Part shown: positions 1 to 16,100 of the stretch, in pieces | How positions within the stretch are numbered: position 1 is the stretch's first letter | Layout: the number at the start of each line of letters is the position of its first letter | DNA from: Meconema thalassinum | Taxonomy: Eukaryota; Arthropoda; Insecta; Orthoptera; Tettigoniidae | Direction of reading: 5' to 3' | Length of the DNA: 64,000 nt | NCBI GenBank assembly: GCA_946902985.2 | Contig: OX336388.2 | Coordinates: 1,697,901,978-1,697,965,977, forward strand | Notes under the pieces: model-generated | Told to the model about the DNA's origin: nothing | Database searches by the model: none | Seen by the model: only the letters and a program-made list of their open reading frames with translations | Program-made: the position numbers and the translations under genes

Positions 1-3000
1 TAATTATGACAAGTAACTCTAATTTTGATAAAAAATTATGGCAGGTAACTGTAACTTCGATACTAATTAATACAGGTAACAGTAACTTCGATACTAATTC
101 TGACAGGTTACTGTAACACCGTTACTAATTATGTCAAGTAACTGTAACTTCGATACTAATTATGACAAGTAACTGTAACTTCGATACTTATTATGACAGG
201 TAACAGTAACTTCATTACTAATTATGACAAGAAACTGTAACTTCGATACTAATTATGACAGGTAACTGTAACTTCGATACTAATTATGACAAATAAATGT
301 AACTTCGATACTAATTATGACAAGTAACTGTAATTTCGATACAAATTATGGCAGGTAACTGTAACGTCGATACTAATTATGACAGGTAACAGTAACTTCG
401 ATACTAATTATGGCAGGTAACTGTAACTTCGATACTAATTATGACAGGTAACAGTTACTTCGATACTAATTTTGACAAGTAACTGTAACTTCGATACTAA
501 TTATGACAGGTACCTGTAACTTCGTTACTAATTATGACAAGTAACTGTAATTTCTTAACAAATTATGGCGGGTAATTGTAATTTCGATACTAATTATCAC
601 AGGTAACAGTAACTTCGATACTAATTATGACAAGTAACTGTAACTTCGATACTAATTATGACAGGTAACTGTAACTTCGTTACTAATTATGACAAGTAAC
701 TGTAACTTCGATACAAATTATGGCAGGTAACTGTAACTTCGGTACTAATTACTACAGGTAACAGTAACTTCGATACTAATTATGACAAGTAACTGTAATT
801 TCGATACAAAATTTGGCAGGTAACTGTAACTTCGAAACTAATTATGACAGGTTACAGTAACTTCGATACTAATTATGACAAGTAACTGTAACATCGATAC
901 CAATTATGACAGGTAACTGTAACTTCGTTACTAATTATGACATGTAACTGTAATTTCGATACAAATTATGGCAGGTAACTGTAACTTCGATACTAATTAT
1001 GACAGGTAACAGTAACTTCGATACTAATTATGGCAGGTAACTGTAACTTCGAAACTAATTATGACAGGTAACAGTTACTTCGATACAAATTATGACAAGT
1101 AACTGTAACTTCGATACTTATTATGACAGGTAACTGTAACTTCGTTACTAATTATGACAAGTAACTGTAATTTCGTTTCAAATTATGGCAGGTTATTGTA
1201 ATTTCGATACTAATTATGACAGGTAACAGTTACTTCGATACTAATTATGACAAGTAACAGTAACTTCGATACTAATTAGGACAAGTAACTGTAACTTCGA
1301 TACTAATTATGACAGGTAACTGTAACTTCGTTCCTAATAATGACAATTAATTGAATTTTCGATACAAATTTTGGCAGGTAAATCTAACTTCGATACTTAT
1401 TATGACAGGTAAGAGTAACTTCGATACTAATCATGACAAGTAACTGTAACTTCGATACTAATTATGACAGGTAACTGTAACTTCGTTACTAATTATGACA
1501 AGTAACTGTAACTTCGATACAAATTATGGCAGGTAACTGTAACTTCGATACTAATTACTACAGGTAACAGTAACTTCGATACTAATTATGACAGGTTACT
1601 GTAACATCGTTACTAATTATGTCAAGTAATTGTAACTTCGATACTAATTACGGCAAGTAACTGTAACTTCGATACTTATTATGACAGGTAACTCTAATTT
1701 CGATTAAAATTATGGCAGGTAACTGTAACTTCGATACTAATTATGACAGGTAACAGTAACTTCGATACTAATAATGACAAGTAACTATAACATCGATACA
1801 AATTATGACAGGCAACTGTAACTTCGATACTAATTATGACAAGAAACTCTAACTTCGTTACTAATTATGACAAGTAACAGTAATTTTGATAAAATATTAT
1901 GGTAGGTAACTGTAACTTCAATACTAATTGGGACAGGTAACAGTAACTTCGATGCTATTTATGACAGGTAACTGTAACTTCGATTCTAATTATGACAAGT
2001 AACTTTAATTTCGATACTAATTATGGTAGGTAACTGTAACTTCGATACTAATTATGACAAGTCCCTGTAATTTCGATACAAATTATGGCAGGTAACTGTA
2101 ACTTCGATACTAATTATGTCAGGTAACAGTAACTTCGATACAAATTATGGCAGGTAACAGTACCTTCGATACTAATTATGACAGGTAACTGTAACTTCGA
2201 TACTAATTATGACAAGTAATTATAACTTCGATACTAATTATGACAGGTAAATGTAACTTCGATACTAATTATGACAAGTAACTGTAATTTCGATACAAAT
2301 TATGGCAGGTAACAGTACCTTCGATACTAATTATGACAGGTAACTGTAACTTCGATACTAATGATGACAAGTAATTATAACTTCGATACTAATTAAGACA
2401 GGTAAATGTAACTTCGATACTAATTATGACAAGTAACTGTAACTTCGATACTAATTATGACAAGTAACTGTAACTTCGATACTAATTATGACAGGTAACA
2501 GTAACTTCGATACTAATTATGACAAGTAACTGTAATTTCGATACAAATTTTGGCAGGTAACTGTAACTTTGATATTAATTATGACAGGTAACAGTAACTT
2601 CGATACTAATTATGACAAGTAACTGTAACATCGATACCAATTATGACAGGAAACTGTAACTTCGTTACTAATTATGACATGTAACTGTAACTTCGATACT
2701 AATTATGGCACGTAACTGTAACTTCGATACTAATTACTACAGGTAACAGTAACTTCGTTACTAATTATGACAAGTAACTGTAATTTCGATACAAATTATG
2801 GCAGGTAACAGTACCTTCGATACTCATTATGACAGGTAACTGTAACTTCGATACTAATTATGACAAGGAACTGTAATTTCGATACAAATTATGGCAGGTA
2901 ACTGTAACTTTGATACTAATTATGACAGGTAACAGTAACTTCGATACTAATTATGACAAGTAACTGTAACTTCGTTACTAATTATGACAAGTAACTCTAA

Positions 3001-6000
3001 TTTTGATAAAAAATTATGGCAGGTAACTGTAACTTCGATACTAATTAATACAGGTAACAGTTACTTCGATACAAATTATGACAGGTTACTGTAACATCGT
3101 TACTAATTATGACAAGTAACTGTAACTTCGATACTAATTATGACAAGTAACTGTAACTTCGATACTTATTATGACAGGTAACTGTAACTTAATTACTAAT
3201 TATGACAAGAAACTGTAACTTCGATACTAATTATGACAGGTAAATGTAACTTCGATACTAATTATGACAAGTAACTGTAACTTCGATACTAATTATGACA
3301 GGTAACAGTAAATTCGATATTAATTATGACAAGTAACAGTAACTTCGATACTAATTATGAAAAGTAACTGTAATGTCGATACAAATTTTTGCAGGTAACT
3401 GTAACTTCGATACTAATTATGACAGGTAACAGTAACTACGATACTTATTACGACAAGTAACTGTAACTTCGATACTAATTATGACAGGTAACAGTAACTT
3501 CGTTACTTATTATGACAGGTAACAGTAACTTCGATAATAATCATGACAAGTAACTGTAACTTCGATACTAATTATGACAGGTAACTGTAACTTCCTTACT
3601 AATTATGACAAGTAACTGTAATTTCGTTACAAATTATGGCAGGTAATTGTAATTTCGGTACTAATTATGACAGGTAACAGTTACTTCGATACTAATTATG
3701 ACAAGTAACAGTAACTTCGATACTAATTATGACAAGTAACTGTTACTTCGATACTACTTATGACAGGTAACAGTAACATCGATACTAATTATGACAAGTA
3801 ACTGTTACTTTTTTACTAATTATGACAGGTAACAGCAACTTTGATACTAATTATGACAAATAACTATAACTTCGGTACAAATTATGACAGGTAACTGCAA
3901 CTTCGATACAAATTATGACAAGAAACTGTAATTTGGTTAAAAATTTATTGAAGGTAACTGTAACTTCAATACTAATTATGACAGGTAACAGTAACTTCGA
4001 TACTAATTATGACAGGTAACTGTAACTTCGTTACTTATTATGACAAGTAACTTTAATTTCGATACTAATTATGGCAGGTTACTGTAACTTCGTTACTAAT
4101 TATGACAAGTCCCCGTAATTTCGATACAAATTATGGGAGGTAATTGTAATTTCGATACATATTATGACAGGTAACAGTCACTTCGATACTAATTATGACA
4201 AGTAACAGTAACTTCGATACTAATTATGACAAGTAACTGTTACTTCGATACTAATTATGACAGGTAACTGTAACTTCGTTACTAATTATGACAAGTAACT
4301 GTAATTTCGATTCAAATTTTGGCAGGTAACTGTAACTTCGATACTTATTATGACAGGTAACAGTAACTTCGATACTAATTATGACAAGTAACTTTAATTT
4401 CGATACTAATTATGGCAGGTAACTGTAACTTCGTTACTAATTATGACAAGTCCCTGTAATTTCGATACAAATTATGGCAGGTAACTGTGACTTCGATACT
4501 AATTATGTCAGGTAACAGTAACTTCGGTACTAATTATGACAGGAAACTGTAACTTCGTTTCTAATTATGACAATTAACTGTAATTTCGAAACAAATTATG
4601 ACAGGTAACTGTAACTTCGTTACTAATTATGACAAGTAACTGTAATTTCGATACAAATTATGGCAGGTAACAGTACCTTCGATACTAATTATGACAGGTA
4701 ACTGTAACTTCGATACTAATTAGGACAAGGAACTGTAACTTCGATACAAATTATGGCAGGTAACTGTAACTTTGATACTAATTATGACAGGTAACAGTAA
4801 CTTCGTTACTAATTATGACAAATAACAGTAATTTTGATAAAAAATTATGGTAGGTAACTGTAACTTCAATACTAATTATGACAGGTAACAGTAACTTCGA
4901 TATTAATTATGACAGGTAACTGTAACTTCGTTACTAATTATGACAAGTAACTTTAATTTCTATACTAATTATGGCAGGTAACTGTAACTTCGTTACTAAT
5001 TATGACAAGTCCCTGTAATTTCAATACAAATTATGGCAGGTAACTGTAACATCGATGCTATTTATGTCAGGTAACAGTAACTTCGATACTGATTATGACA
5101 GGAAACTGTAACTTCGTTACTAAATATGACAAGTAACTGTAATATCGATACAAATAATGACAGGTAACTGTAACTTCGTTACTAATTATGACATGTAACT
5201 GTAATCTCGATACAAATTATGGCAGGTAACAGTACCTTCGATACTAATTATGACAGGTAACTGTAACTTCGATACTTATTATGACAAGGAACTGTAATTT
5301 CTATACAAAATATGGCAGGAAACTGTAACTTTTATACTAATTATAACAGGTAACAGTAACTTCGATACTAATTATGACAAGTAACTGTAACTTCGTTACT
5401 AATTATGACAAGTAACTCTAATTTTGATAAAAATTATGGCAGGTAACTGTAACTTCGATACTAATTAATACAGGTAACAGTAACTTCGATACTAATTCTG
5501 ACAGGTTACTGTAACATCGTTACTAATTATGTCAAGTAACTGTAACTTCGATACTAATTATGACAAGTATCTGTAATTTCGATACAAATTTTGGCAGGTA
5601 ACTGTAACTTTGATACTAATTATGACAGGTAACAGTAACTTCGATACTAATTATGACAGGTAACTGTAACTTCGATACATATTATGACAAGGAACTGTAA
5701 TTCCGATACAAATTATGGCAGGTAACTGTAACTTTGAAACTAATTATGACAGGTAACAGTAACTTCGATACTAATTATGACAAGTAACTGTAACTTCGTT
5801 ACTAATTATGACAAGTAACTCTAATTTTGATAAAAAATTATGGCAGGTAACTGTAACTTCGATACTAATTAATACAGGTAACAGTTACTTCGATACAAAT
5901 TATGACAGGTTACTGTAACATCGTTACTAATTATGACATGTAACTGTAACTTCGATACTAATTATGATAAGTAACTGTAACTTCGATACTTATTATGACA

Positions 6001-7340
6001 GGTAACTGTAACTTAATTACTAATTATGACAAGAAACTGTAACTTCGATAATAATTATGACAGGTAAATGTAACTTCGATACTAATTATGACAAGTAACT
6101 GTAACTTCGATACTAATTATGACAGGTAACAGTAACTTCGATATTAATTATGACAAGTAACAGTAACTTCGATACTAATTATGACAAGTAACTGTAATTT
6201 CGATACAAATTTTTGCAGGTAACTGTAACTTCGATCCTAATTATGACAGGTAACAGTAACTACGATACTTATTATGACAAGTAACTGTAACTTCGATACT
6301 AATTATGACAGGTAACAGTAACTTCGTTACTAATTATGACAGGTAACAGTAACTTCGATAATAATCATGACAAGTAACTGTAACTTCGATACTAATTATG
6401 ACAGGTAACTGTAACTTCCTTACTAATTATGACAAGTAACTGTAATTTCGTTACAAATTATGGCAGGTAATTGTAATTTCGGTACTAATTATGACAGGTA
6501 ACAGTAACTTCGATACTAATTATGACAAGTAACAGTAACTTCGATACTAATTATGACAAGTAATTGTTACTTCGATATTAATTATGACAGGTAACAGTAA
6601 CATCGATACTAATGATGACATGTAACTGTAACTTTTTTACTAATTATGACAGGTAACAGCAACTTCGATACTAATTATGACAAGTAACTATAACTTCGAT
6701 ACAAATTATGACAGGTAACTGCAACTTCGATACTAATTATGACAAGAAACTGTAATTTTGATAAAAAATTATTGAAGGTAACTGTAACTTCAATACTAAT
6801 TATGACAGGTAACAGTAACTTCGATACTAATTATGACAAGTAACTGTAATTTCGATACAAATTATGGCAGGTAACAGTACCTTCGATACTAATTATGACA
6901 GGTAACTGTAACTTCGATACTAATTAGGACAAGGAACTGTAACTTCGATACAAATTATGGCAGGTAACTGTAACTTTGATACTAATTATGACAGGTAACA
7001 GTAACTTCGATACACATTATGACCAGTAACTATAACTTCGATACAAATTATGACAGGTAACTGTAACTTCAAAACTAATTATGACAGGAAACTCTAACTT
7101 CGTTACTAATTATGACAAATACCAGTAATTTTGATAAAAAATTATGGTAGGTAACTGTAACTTCAATACTAATTATGACAGGTAACAGTAACTTCGATAC
7201 TAATTATGACAGGTAACTGTAACTTCGTTACTAATTATGACAAGTAACTTTAATTTCTATACTAATTATGGCAGGTAACTGTAACTTCTTTACTAATTAT
7301 GACAAGTCCCTGTAATTTCGATACAAATTATGGCAGGTAA
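1..7340 (+). repeat. Long satellite segment, copy 1 of a 36.18-kb-spaced duplication
   Basis: The order of diagnostic monomer variants here is repeated at 36,176-43,518. Matched landmarks include AACTCT before the A-rich monomer (15 and 36,190), TTCCTAAT (1,331 and 37,506), the TGCTATTT variant (1,953 and 38,128), CGGTAC (4,525 and 40,702) and TACACATTATGACCAG (7,011 and 43,189). The offset stays at 36,175-36,178. After about 7,340 the match continues with an offset larger by about four monomers. The left end lies outside the window. Both copies also carry an internal tandem step of about 2.82 kb (CTTAATTAC at 3,188 and 6,012; 39,363 and 42,190). Confidence 0.85.
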
Positions 7341-7399
7341 CTGTAACTTCGATACTAATTAATACAGGTAACAGTAACTTCGATACTAATTATGGCAGG

Positions 7400-10300
7400 T
7401 AACTGTAACTTCGATACTAATTATGACAGGTAACAGTTACTTCGATACTAATTATGACAAGTAACTGTAACTTCGATACTAATTATGACAGGTAACTGTA
7501 ACTTCGTTACTAATTATGACAAGTAACTGTAATTTCGTTACAAATTATGGCAGGTAATTGTAATTTCGATACTAATTATGACAGGTAACAGTTACTTCGA
7601 TACTAATTATGACAAGAAACTCTAACTTCGTTACTAATTATGACAAATAACAGTAATTTTGATTAAAAAAATTATGGTAGGTAACTGTAACTTCAATACT
7701 AATTATGACAGGTAACAGTAACTTCGATACTAATTAGGAAAAGGAACTGTAACTTCGATACAAATTATGGCAGGTAACTGTAACTTCGTTACTAAATATG
7801 ACAAGTAACTGTAATTTCGATACAAATAATGACAGGTAACTTTAACTTCGTTACTAATTATGACATGTAACTGTAATTTCGATACAAATTATGGCAGGTA
7901 ACAGTACCATCGATACTAATTATGACAGGTAACTGTAACTTCGATACTTATTATGACAAGTAACTGTCATTTCGATGCAAATTTTGGCAGGTAACTGTAA
8001 CTTCGATACTAATTATGACAGGTAACAGTTTCTTCGATACTAATTATGAAAAATTAACTGTAACATCGATACCAATTATGACAGGTAACTGTAACTTCGT
8101 TACTAATTATGACAAGTAACTGTAATTTCGATACAAATTATGACAGGTAACTGTAACTTCGATACTAATTATGACAGGTAACAGTAACTTCGGTACTAAT
8201 TATGGCAGGTAACTGTAACTTCGATACTAATTATGACAGGTAACAGTTACTTCGATACTAATTATGACAAGTAACTGTAACTTCGATACTAATTATGACA
8301 GGTAACTGCATCATCGTTACTAATTATGACAAGTAACTCTAATTTCGATACAGATTTTGGCAGGTAACTCTAATTTCGATACTTATTATGACAGGTAAAA
8401 GTAACTTCGATACTTATTATGACAAGTAACTGTAACTTCGATACTAATTATGACAGGTAACTGTAACTTCGTTACTAATTATGACTAGTAACTGTAACAT
8501 CGATACAAATTATGGCAGGTAACTGTAACTTCGATACTAATTACTACAGGTAACAGTAACTTCGATACTAATTATGACAGGTTACTGTAACTTCGATAAT
8601 AATTAGGACAAGGAACTCTAACTTCGTTACTAATTATGACAAATAACAGTAATTTTGATTAAAAAAATTATGGTAGGTAACTGTAACTTCAATACTAATT
8701 ATGACAGCTAACAGTAACGTCGATACTAATTATGACAGGTAACTGTAACTTCGTTACTAATTATGACAAGTAACTTTAATTTCTATACTAATTATGGTAG
8801 GTAACTGTAACTTCGTTACTAATTATGACAAGTCCCTGTAATTTCGATACAAATTATGCCAGGTAACTGTAACATCGATGCTATTTATGTCAGGTAACAG
8901 TAACTTCGATACTAATTATGACAGGAAACTGTAACTTCGTTACTAAATATGACAAGTAACTGTAATTTCGATACAAATAATGACAGGTAACTGTAACTTC
9001 GTTACTAATTATGACATGTAACTGTAATTTCGATACAAATTATGGCAGGTAACAGTACCTTCGATACTAATTATGACAGGTAACTGTAACTTCGATACTT
9101 ATTATGACAAAAACTGTAATTTCTATACAAAATATGGCAGGAAACTGTAACTTTTATACTAATTATGACAGGTAACAGTAACTTCGATACTAATTATGAC
9201 AAGTAACTGTAACTTCGTTACTAATTATGACAAGTAACTCTAATTTTGATAAAAAATTATGGCAGGTAACTGTAACTTCGATACTAATTAATACAGGTAA
9301 CAGTAACTTCGATACTAATTCTGACAGGTTACTGTAACATCGTTACTAATTATGTCAATTAACTGTATCTTCGATACTAATTATGACAAGTAACTGTAAT
9401 TTCGATACAAATTTTGGCAGGTAACTGTAACTTCGATACTAATTATGACAGGTAACAGTTTCTTCGATACTAATTATGACAAGTAACTGTAACATCGATA
9501 CTAATTAGGAAAAGGAACTGTAACTTCGATACAAATTTTGGCAGGTAACAGTAACTTCGATACTAATTATGACAGGTAACAGTAACTACGATACTTATTA
9601 TGACAAGTAACTGTAACTTCGATACTAATTATGACAGGTAACAGTAACTTCGTTATTAATTATGACAGGTAACAGTAACTTCGATAATAATCATGACAAG
9701 TAACTGTAACTTCGATACTAATTATGACAGGTAACTGTAACTTCCTTACTAATTATGACAAGTAACTGTAATTTCGTTACAAATTATGGCAGGTAATTGT
9801 AATTTCGATACTAATTATGACAGGTTACAGTAACTTCGATACTAATTATGACAAGTAACAGTAACTTCGATACTAATTATGACAAGTAACTGTAACTTCG
9901 ATACTAATTATGACAGGTAACTGTAACTTCGTTACTAATTATGACAAGTAACTGTAATTTCGTTTCAAATTTCGGCAGGTAACTGTAACTTCGATACTTA
10001 TTATGACAGGTAACAGTAACATCGATACTAATTATGACAAGTAACTGTAACTTCGATACTAATTATGACAGGTAACTGTAACTTTTTACTAATTATGACA
10101 AGTAACTGTAATTTCGATACAAATTATGGCAGGTAACTGTAACTTTGATACTAATTATGACAGGTAACAGCAACTTCGATACTAATTATGAAAAGTAACT
10201 ATAACTTCGATACAAATTATGACAGGTAACTGCAACTTCGATACTAATTATGACAAGAAACTGTAATTTTGATAAAAATTATTGTAGGTAACTGTAACTT

Positions 10301-13100
10301 CAATACTAATTATGACAGGTAACAGTAACTTCGATACTAATTATGACAGGTAACTGTAACTTCGTTACTTATTATGACAAGTAACTTTAATTTCGATACT
10401 AATTATGGCAGGTTACTGAAACTTCGTTACTAATTATGACAAGTCCCTGTAATTTCGATACAAATTATGGGAGGTAATTGTAATTTCGATACATATTATG
10501 ACAGGTAACAGTAACTTCGATACTAATTATGACAAGTAACAGTAACTTCGATACTAATTATGACAAGTAACTGTTACTTCGATACTAATTATGACAGGTA
10601 ACTGTAACTTCGTTACTAATTATGACAAGTAACTTTAATTTCGATTCACATTTTGGCAGGTAACTGTAACTTCGATACTTATTATGACAGGTAACAGTAA
10701 CTTCGATACTAATTATGACAAGTAACTTTAATTTCGATACTAATTTGGGCAGGTAACTGTAACTTCGTTACTAATTATGACAAGTCCCTGTAATTTCGAT
10801 ACAAATTATGGCAGGTAACAGTGACTTCGATACTAATTATGTCAGGTAACAGTAACTTCGGTACTAATTATGACAGGAAACTGTAACTTCGTTTCTAATT
10901 ATGACAATTAACTGCAATTTCGAAACAAATTATGACAGGTAACTGTAACTTCGTTACTAATTATGACAAGTAACTGTAATTTCGATACAAATTATGGCAG
11001 GTAACGGTACCTTCGATACTAATTATGACAGGTAACTGTAACTTCGATACTAATTAGGAAAAGGAACTGTAACTTCGATACAAATTATGGCAGGTAACTG
11101 TAACTTTGATACTATTTATGACAGGTAACAGTAACTTCGATACACATTATGACAAGTAACTATAACTTCGATACAAATTATGACAGGTAACTGTAACTTC
11201 GATACTAATTATGACAAGAAACTCTAACTTCGTTACTAATTATGACAAATAACAGTAATTTTGATTAAAAAAATTATGGTAAGTAACTGTAACTTCAATA
11301 CTAATTATGACAGGTAACAGTAACTTCGATACTAATTATGACAGGTAACTGTAACTTCGTTACTAATTATGACAAGTAACTTTAATTTCTATACTAATTA
11401 TGGCAGGTAACTGTAACTTCGATACTAATTATGACAAGTCCCTGTAATTTCGATACAAATTATGGCAGGTAACTGTAACATCGATGCTATTTAAGTCAGG
11501 TAACAGTAACTTCGATACTAATTATGACAGGAAACTGTAACTTCGTTACTAAATATGACAAGTAACTGTAATTTCGATACAAATAATGACAGGTAACTTT
11601 AACTTCGTTACTAATTATGACATGTAACTGTAATTTCGATACAAATTATGGCAGGTAACAGTACCTTCGATACTAATTATGACAGGTAACTGTAACTTCG
11701 ATACTTATTATGACAAGTAACTGTAATTTCGATGCAAATTTTGGCAGGTAACTGTAACTTCGATACTAATTATGACAGGTAGCAGTTTCATCGATACTAA
11801 TTATGACAAGTAACTGTAACATCGATACCAATTATGACAGGTAACTGTAACTTCGTTACTAATTATGACAAGTAACTGTAATTTCGATACAAATTATGAC
11901 AGGTAACTGTAACTTCGATACTAATTATGACAGGTAACAGTAACTTCGGTACTAATTATGGCAGGTAACTGTAACTTCGATACTAATTATGACAGGTAAC
12001 AGTTACTTCGATACTAATTATGACAAGTAACTGTAACTTCGATACTAATTATGACAGGTAACTGCAACATCGTTACTAATTATGACAAGTAACTGTAATT
12101 TCGATACAAATTTTGGCAGGTAACTCTAATTTCGATACTTATTATGACAGGTAAAAGTAACTTCGATACTTATTATGACAAGTAACTGTAACTTCGATAC
12201 TAATTATGACAGGTAACTGTAACTTCGTTACCAATTATGACTAGTAACTGTAACATCGATACAAATTATGGCAGGTAACTTTAACTTCGATACTAATTAC
12301 TACAGGTAACAGTAACTTCGATACTAATTATGACAGGTTACTGTAACTTCGATACTAATTAGGACAAGGAACTCTAACTTCGTTACTAATTATGACAAAT
12401 AACAGTAATTTTGATTAAAAAAATTATGGTAGGTAACTGTAACTTCAATACTAATTATGACAGGTAACAGTAACTTCGATACTAATTATGACAGGTAACT
12501 GTAACTTCGTTACTAATTATTGACAAGTAACTTTAATTTCTATACTAATTATGGCAGGTAACTGTAACTTCGTTACTAATTATGACAAGTCCCTGTAATT
12601 TCGATACAAATTATGGCAGGTAACTGTAACTTCGATGCTATTTATGTCAGGTAACAGTAACTTCGATACTAATTATGACAGGAAACTGTAACTTCGTTAC
12701 TAAATGTGACAAGTAACTGTAATTTCGATACAAATAATGACAGGTAACTGTAACTTCGTTACTAATTATGACATGTAACTGTAATTTCGATACAAATTAT
12801 GGCAGGTAACAGTACCTTCGATACTAATTATGACAGGTAACTGTAACTTCGATACTTATTATGACAAAGAACTGTAATTTCTATACAAAATATGGCAGGA
12901 AACTGTAACTTTTATACTAATTATGACAGGAAACAGTAACTTCGATACTAATTATGACAAGTAACTGTAACTTCGTTACTAATTATGACAAGTAACTCTA
13001 ATTTTGATAAAAAATTATGGCAGGTAACTGTAACTTCGATACTAATTAATACAGGTAACAGTAACTTCGATACTAATTCTGACAGGTTACTGTAACATCG
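7400..13100 (+). repeat. Local expansion marked by a lengthened A-rich monomer
   Basis: A monomer with an extended A-run (GATTAAAAAAATTATGG) was noticed only at about 7,661, 8,657, 11,263 and 12,413. It is followed each time by a similar series of variants, including a TTTCTATAC monomer and the GACAAGTCCCTG monomer. The spacings (996, 2,606 and 1,150 bp) are close to multiples of 31. This points to recent local duplication inside block A. The outer limits are approximate. Confidence 0.6.
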
Positions 13101-16100
13101 TTACTAATTATGACAATTAACTGCAATTTCGAAACAAATTATGACAGGTAACTGTAACTTCGTTACTAATTATGACAAGTAACTGTAATTTCGATACAAA
13201 TTATGACAGGTAACTGTAACTTCGATACTAATTATGACAGGTAACAGTAACTTCGGTACTAATTATGGCAGGTAACTGTAACTTCGATACTAATTATGAC
13301 ATGTAACTGTAATTTCGATACAAATTATGGCAGGTAACTGTAACTTCGATACTAATTATGACAGGTAACAGTAACTTCGTTACTAATTATGACAATTAAT
13401 TGTAATTTCGATACAAATTTTGGCAGGTATATCTAACTTCGATACTTATTATGACAGGTAACAGTAACTTCGATACTAATTATGACAAGTAACTGTAACT
13501 TCGATACTAATTATGACAGGTAACTGTAACTTCGTTACTAATTATGACAAGTAACTGTAACTTCGTTACAAATTATGGCAGGTAATTGTAATTTCGATAC
13601 TAGTTATGACAGGTAACAGTAACTTCGATACTAATTATGACAAGTAACAGTAACTTCGATACTAATTATGACAAGTAACTGTAACGTCGATACTAATTAT
13701 GACAGGTAACTGTAACTTCGTTACTAATTATGACAATTAATTGTAATTTCGATACAAATTTTGGCAGGTATATCTAACTTCGATACTTATTATGACAGGT
13801 AACAGTAACTTCGATACTAATTATGACAAGTAACTGTAACTTCGATACTAATTATGACAGGTAACTGTAACTTCGTTACTAATTATGACAAGTAACTGTA
13901 ACTTCGATACAAATTATGGCAGGTAACTGTAACTTCGATACTAATTACTACAGGTAATAGTAACTTCGATACTTATTATGACAGGTTACTGTAACATCGT
14001 TACTAATTATGTCAAGTAATTGTAACTTCGATACTCATTATGACAAGTAACTGTAACTTCGATACTTATTATGACAGGTAACTGTAATTTCGATTAAAAT
14101 TATGATAGGTAACTGTAACTTCGATACTAATTATGACAGGTAACAGTAACTTCGATACTAATTATGACAAGTAACTATAACTTCGATACAAAATATGACA
14201 GGTAACTGTAACTTCGATAATAATTAAGACAAGAAACTCTAACTTCGTTACTAATTAAGGCAAGTAACAGTAATTTTGATCAAATATTATGGTAGGTAAC
14301 TGTAACTTCAATACTAATTATGACAGGTAACAATAACTTCGATACTAATTATGACAGGTAACTGTAACTTCGATACTAATTATGACAAGTAACTTTAACT
14401 TCGATACTAATTATGACAGGTAACAGTTACTTCGATAATAATTATGACAATAACTGTAACTTCGATACTAATTATGACAGGTAACTGTAACTTCGTTACT
14501 AATTACGACAAGTAACTGTAATTTCTTTACAAATTATGGCAGGTAATTGTAATTTCGATACTAATTATGACAGGTAACTGTAACTTCGATACTAATTATG
14601 ACAAGTAACAGTATCTTCGATACTAATTATGACAAGTAACTGTTACTTCGATACTAATTATGACAGATAACTGTAACTTCGTTACTAATTATGACAAGTA
14701 ACTGTAACTTCGATACAAATTATGGCACGTAACTGAAACTTCGATACTAATTACTACAGGTAACAGTAACTTCGCTACAAATTATGACAGGTTACTGTAA
14801 CATCGTTACTAATTATGTCAAGTAATTGTAACTTCGATACTAATTATGGCATGTAACTGTAACTTCGATACTTATTATGACAGGTAACTGTAATTTCGAT
14901 TAAAATTATGGCAGGTAACTGTAACTTCGTTACTAATTATGACAATTAATTGTAATTTCGATACAAATTTTGGCAGGTAAATCTAACTTCGATACTTATT
15001 ATGACAGGTAACAGTAACTTCGATACTAATTATGACAAGTAACTGTAACTTCGATACTAATTATGACAGGTAACTGTAACTTCGTTACTAATTATGACAA
15101 GTAACTGTAATTTCGATACAAATTATGACAGGTAACTGTAACTTCGATACTAATTATGACAGGTAACAGTAACTTCGGTACTAATTATGGCAGGTAACTG
15201 TAACTTCGATACTAATTATGACATGTAACTGTAATTTCGATGCAAATTATGGCAGGTAACTGTAACTTCGATACTAATTATGACAGGTAACAGTAACTTC
15301 GATACTAATTACGGCAGGTAACTGTAACTTCGATACTAATTATGACAGGTAACAGTTACTTCGATACTAATTATGACAAGTAACTGTAACTTCGATACTA
15401 ATTATGACAGGTAACTGTAACTTCGTTACTAATTATGACAAGTAACTGTAATTTCGTTACAAATTATGGCAGGTAATTGTAATTTCGATACTAATTATGA
15501 CAGGTAACAGTAACATCGATACTAATTATGACAAGTAACAGTAACTTCGATACTAATTATGACAAGTAACTGTAACATCGATACTAATTATGACAGGTAA
15601 CTGTAACTTCGTTACTAATTATGACAATTAATTGTAATTTCGATACAAATTTTGGCAGGTATATCTAACTTCGATACTTATTATGACAGGTAACAGTAAC
15701 TTCGATACGAATTATGACAAGTAACTGTAACTTCGATACTAATTATGACAGGTAACTGTAACTTCGTTACTAATTATGACAAGTAACTGTAACTTCGATA
15801 CAAATTATGGCAGGTAACTGTAACTTCGATACTAATTACTACAGGTAACAGTAACTTCGATACTTATTATGACAGGTTACTGTAACATCGTTACTAATTA
15901 TGTCAAGTAATTGTAACTTCGATACTCATTATGACAAGTAACTGTAACTTCGATACTTATTATGACAGGTAACTGTAATTTCGATTAAAATTATGGCAGG
16001 TAACTGTAACTTCGATACTAATTATGACAGGTAACAGTAACTTCGATACTAATTATGACAAGTAACTATAACTTCGATACAAATTATGACAGGTAACTGT

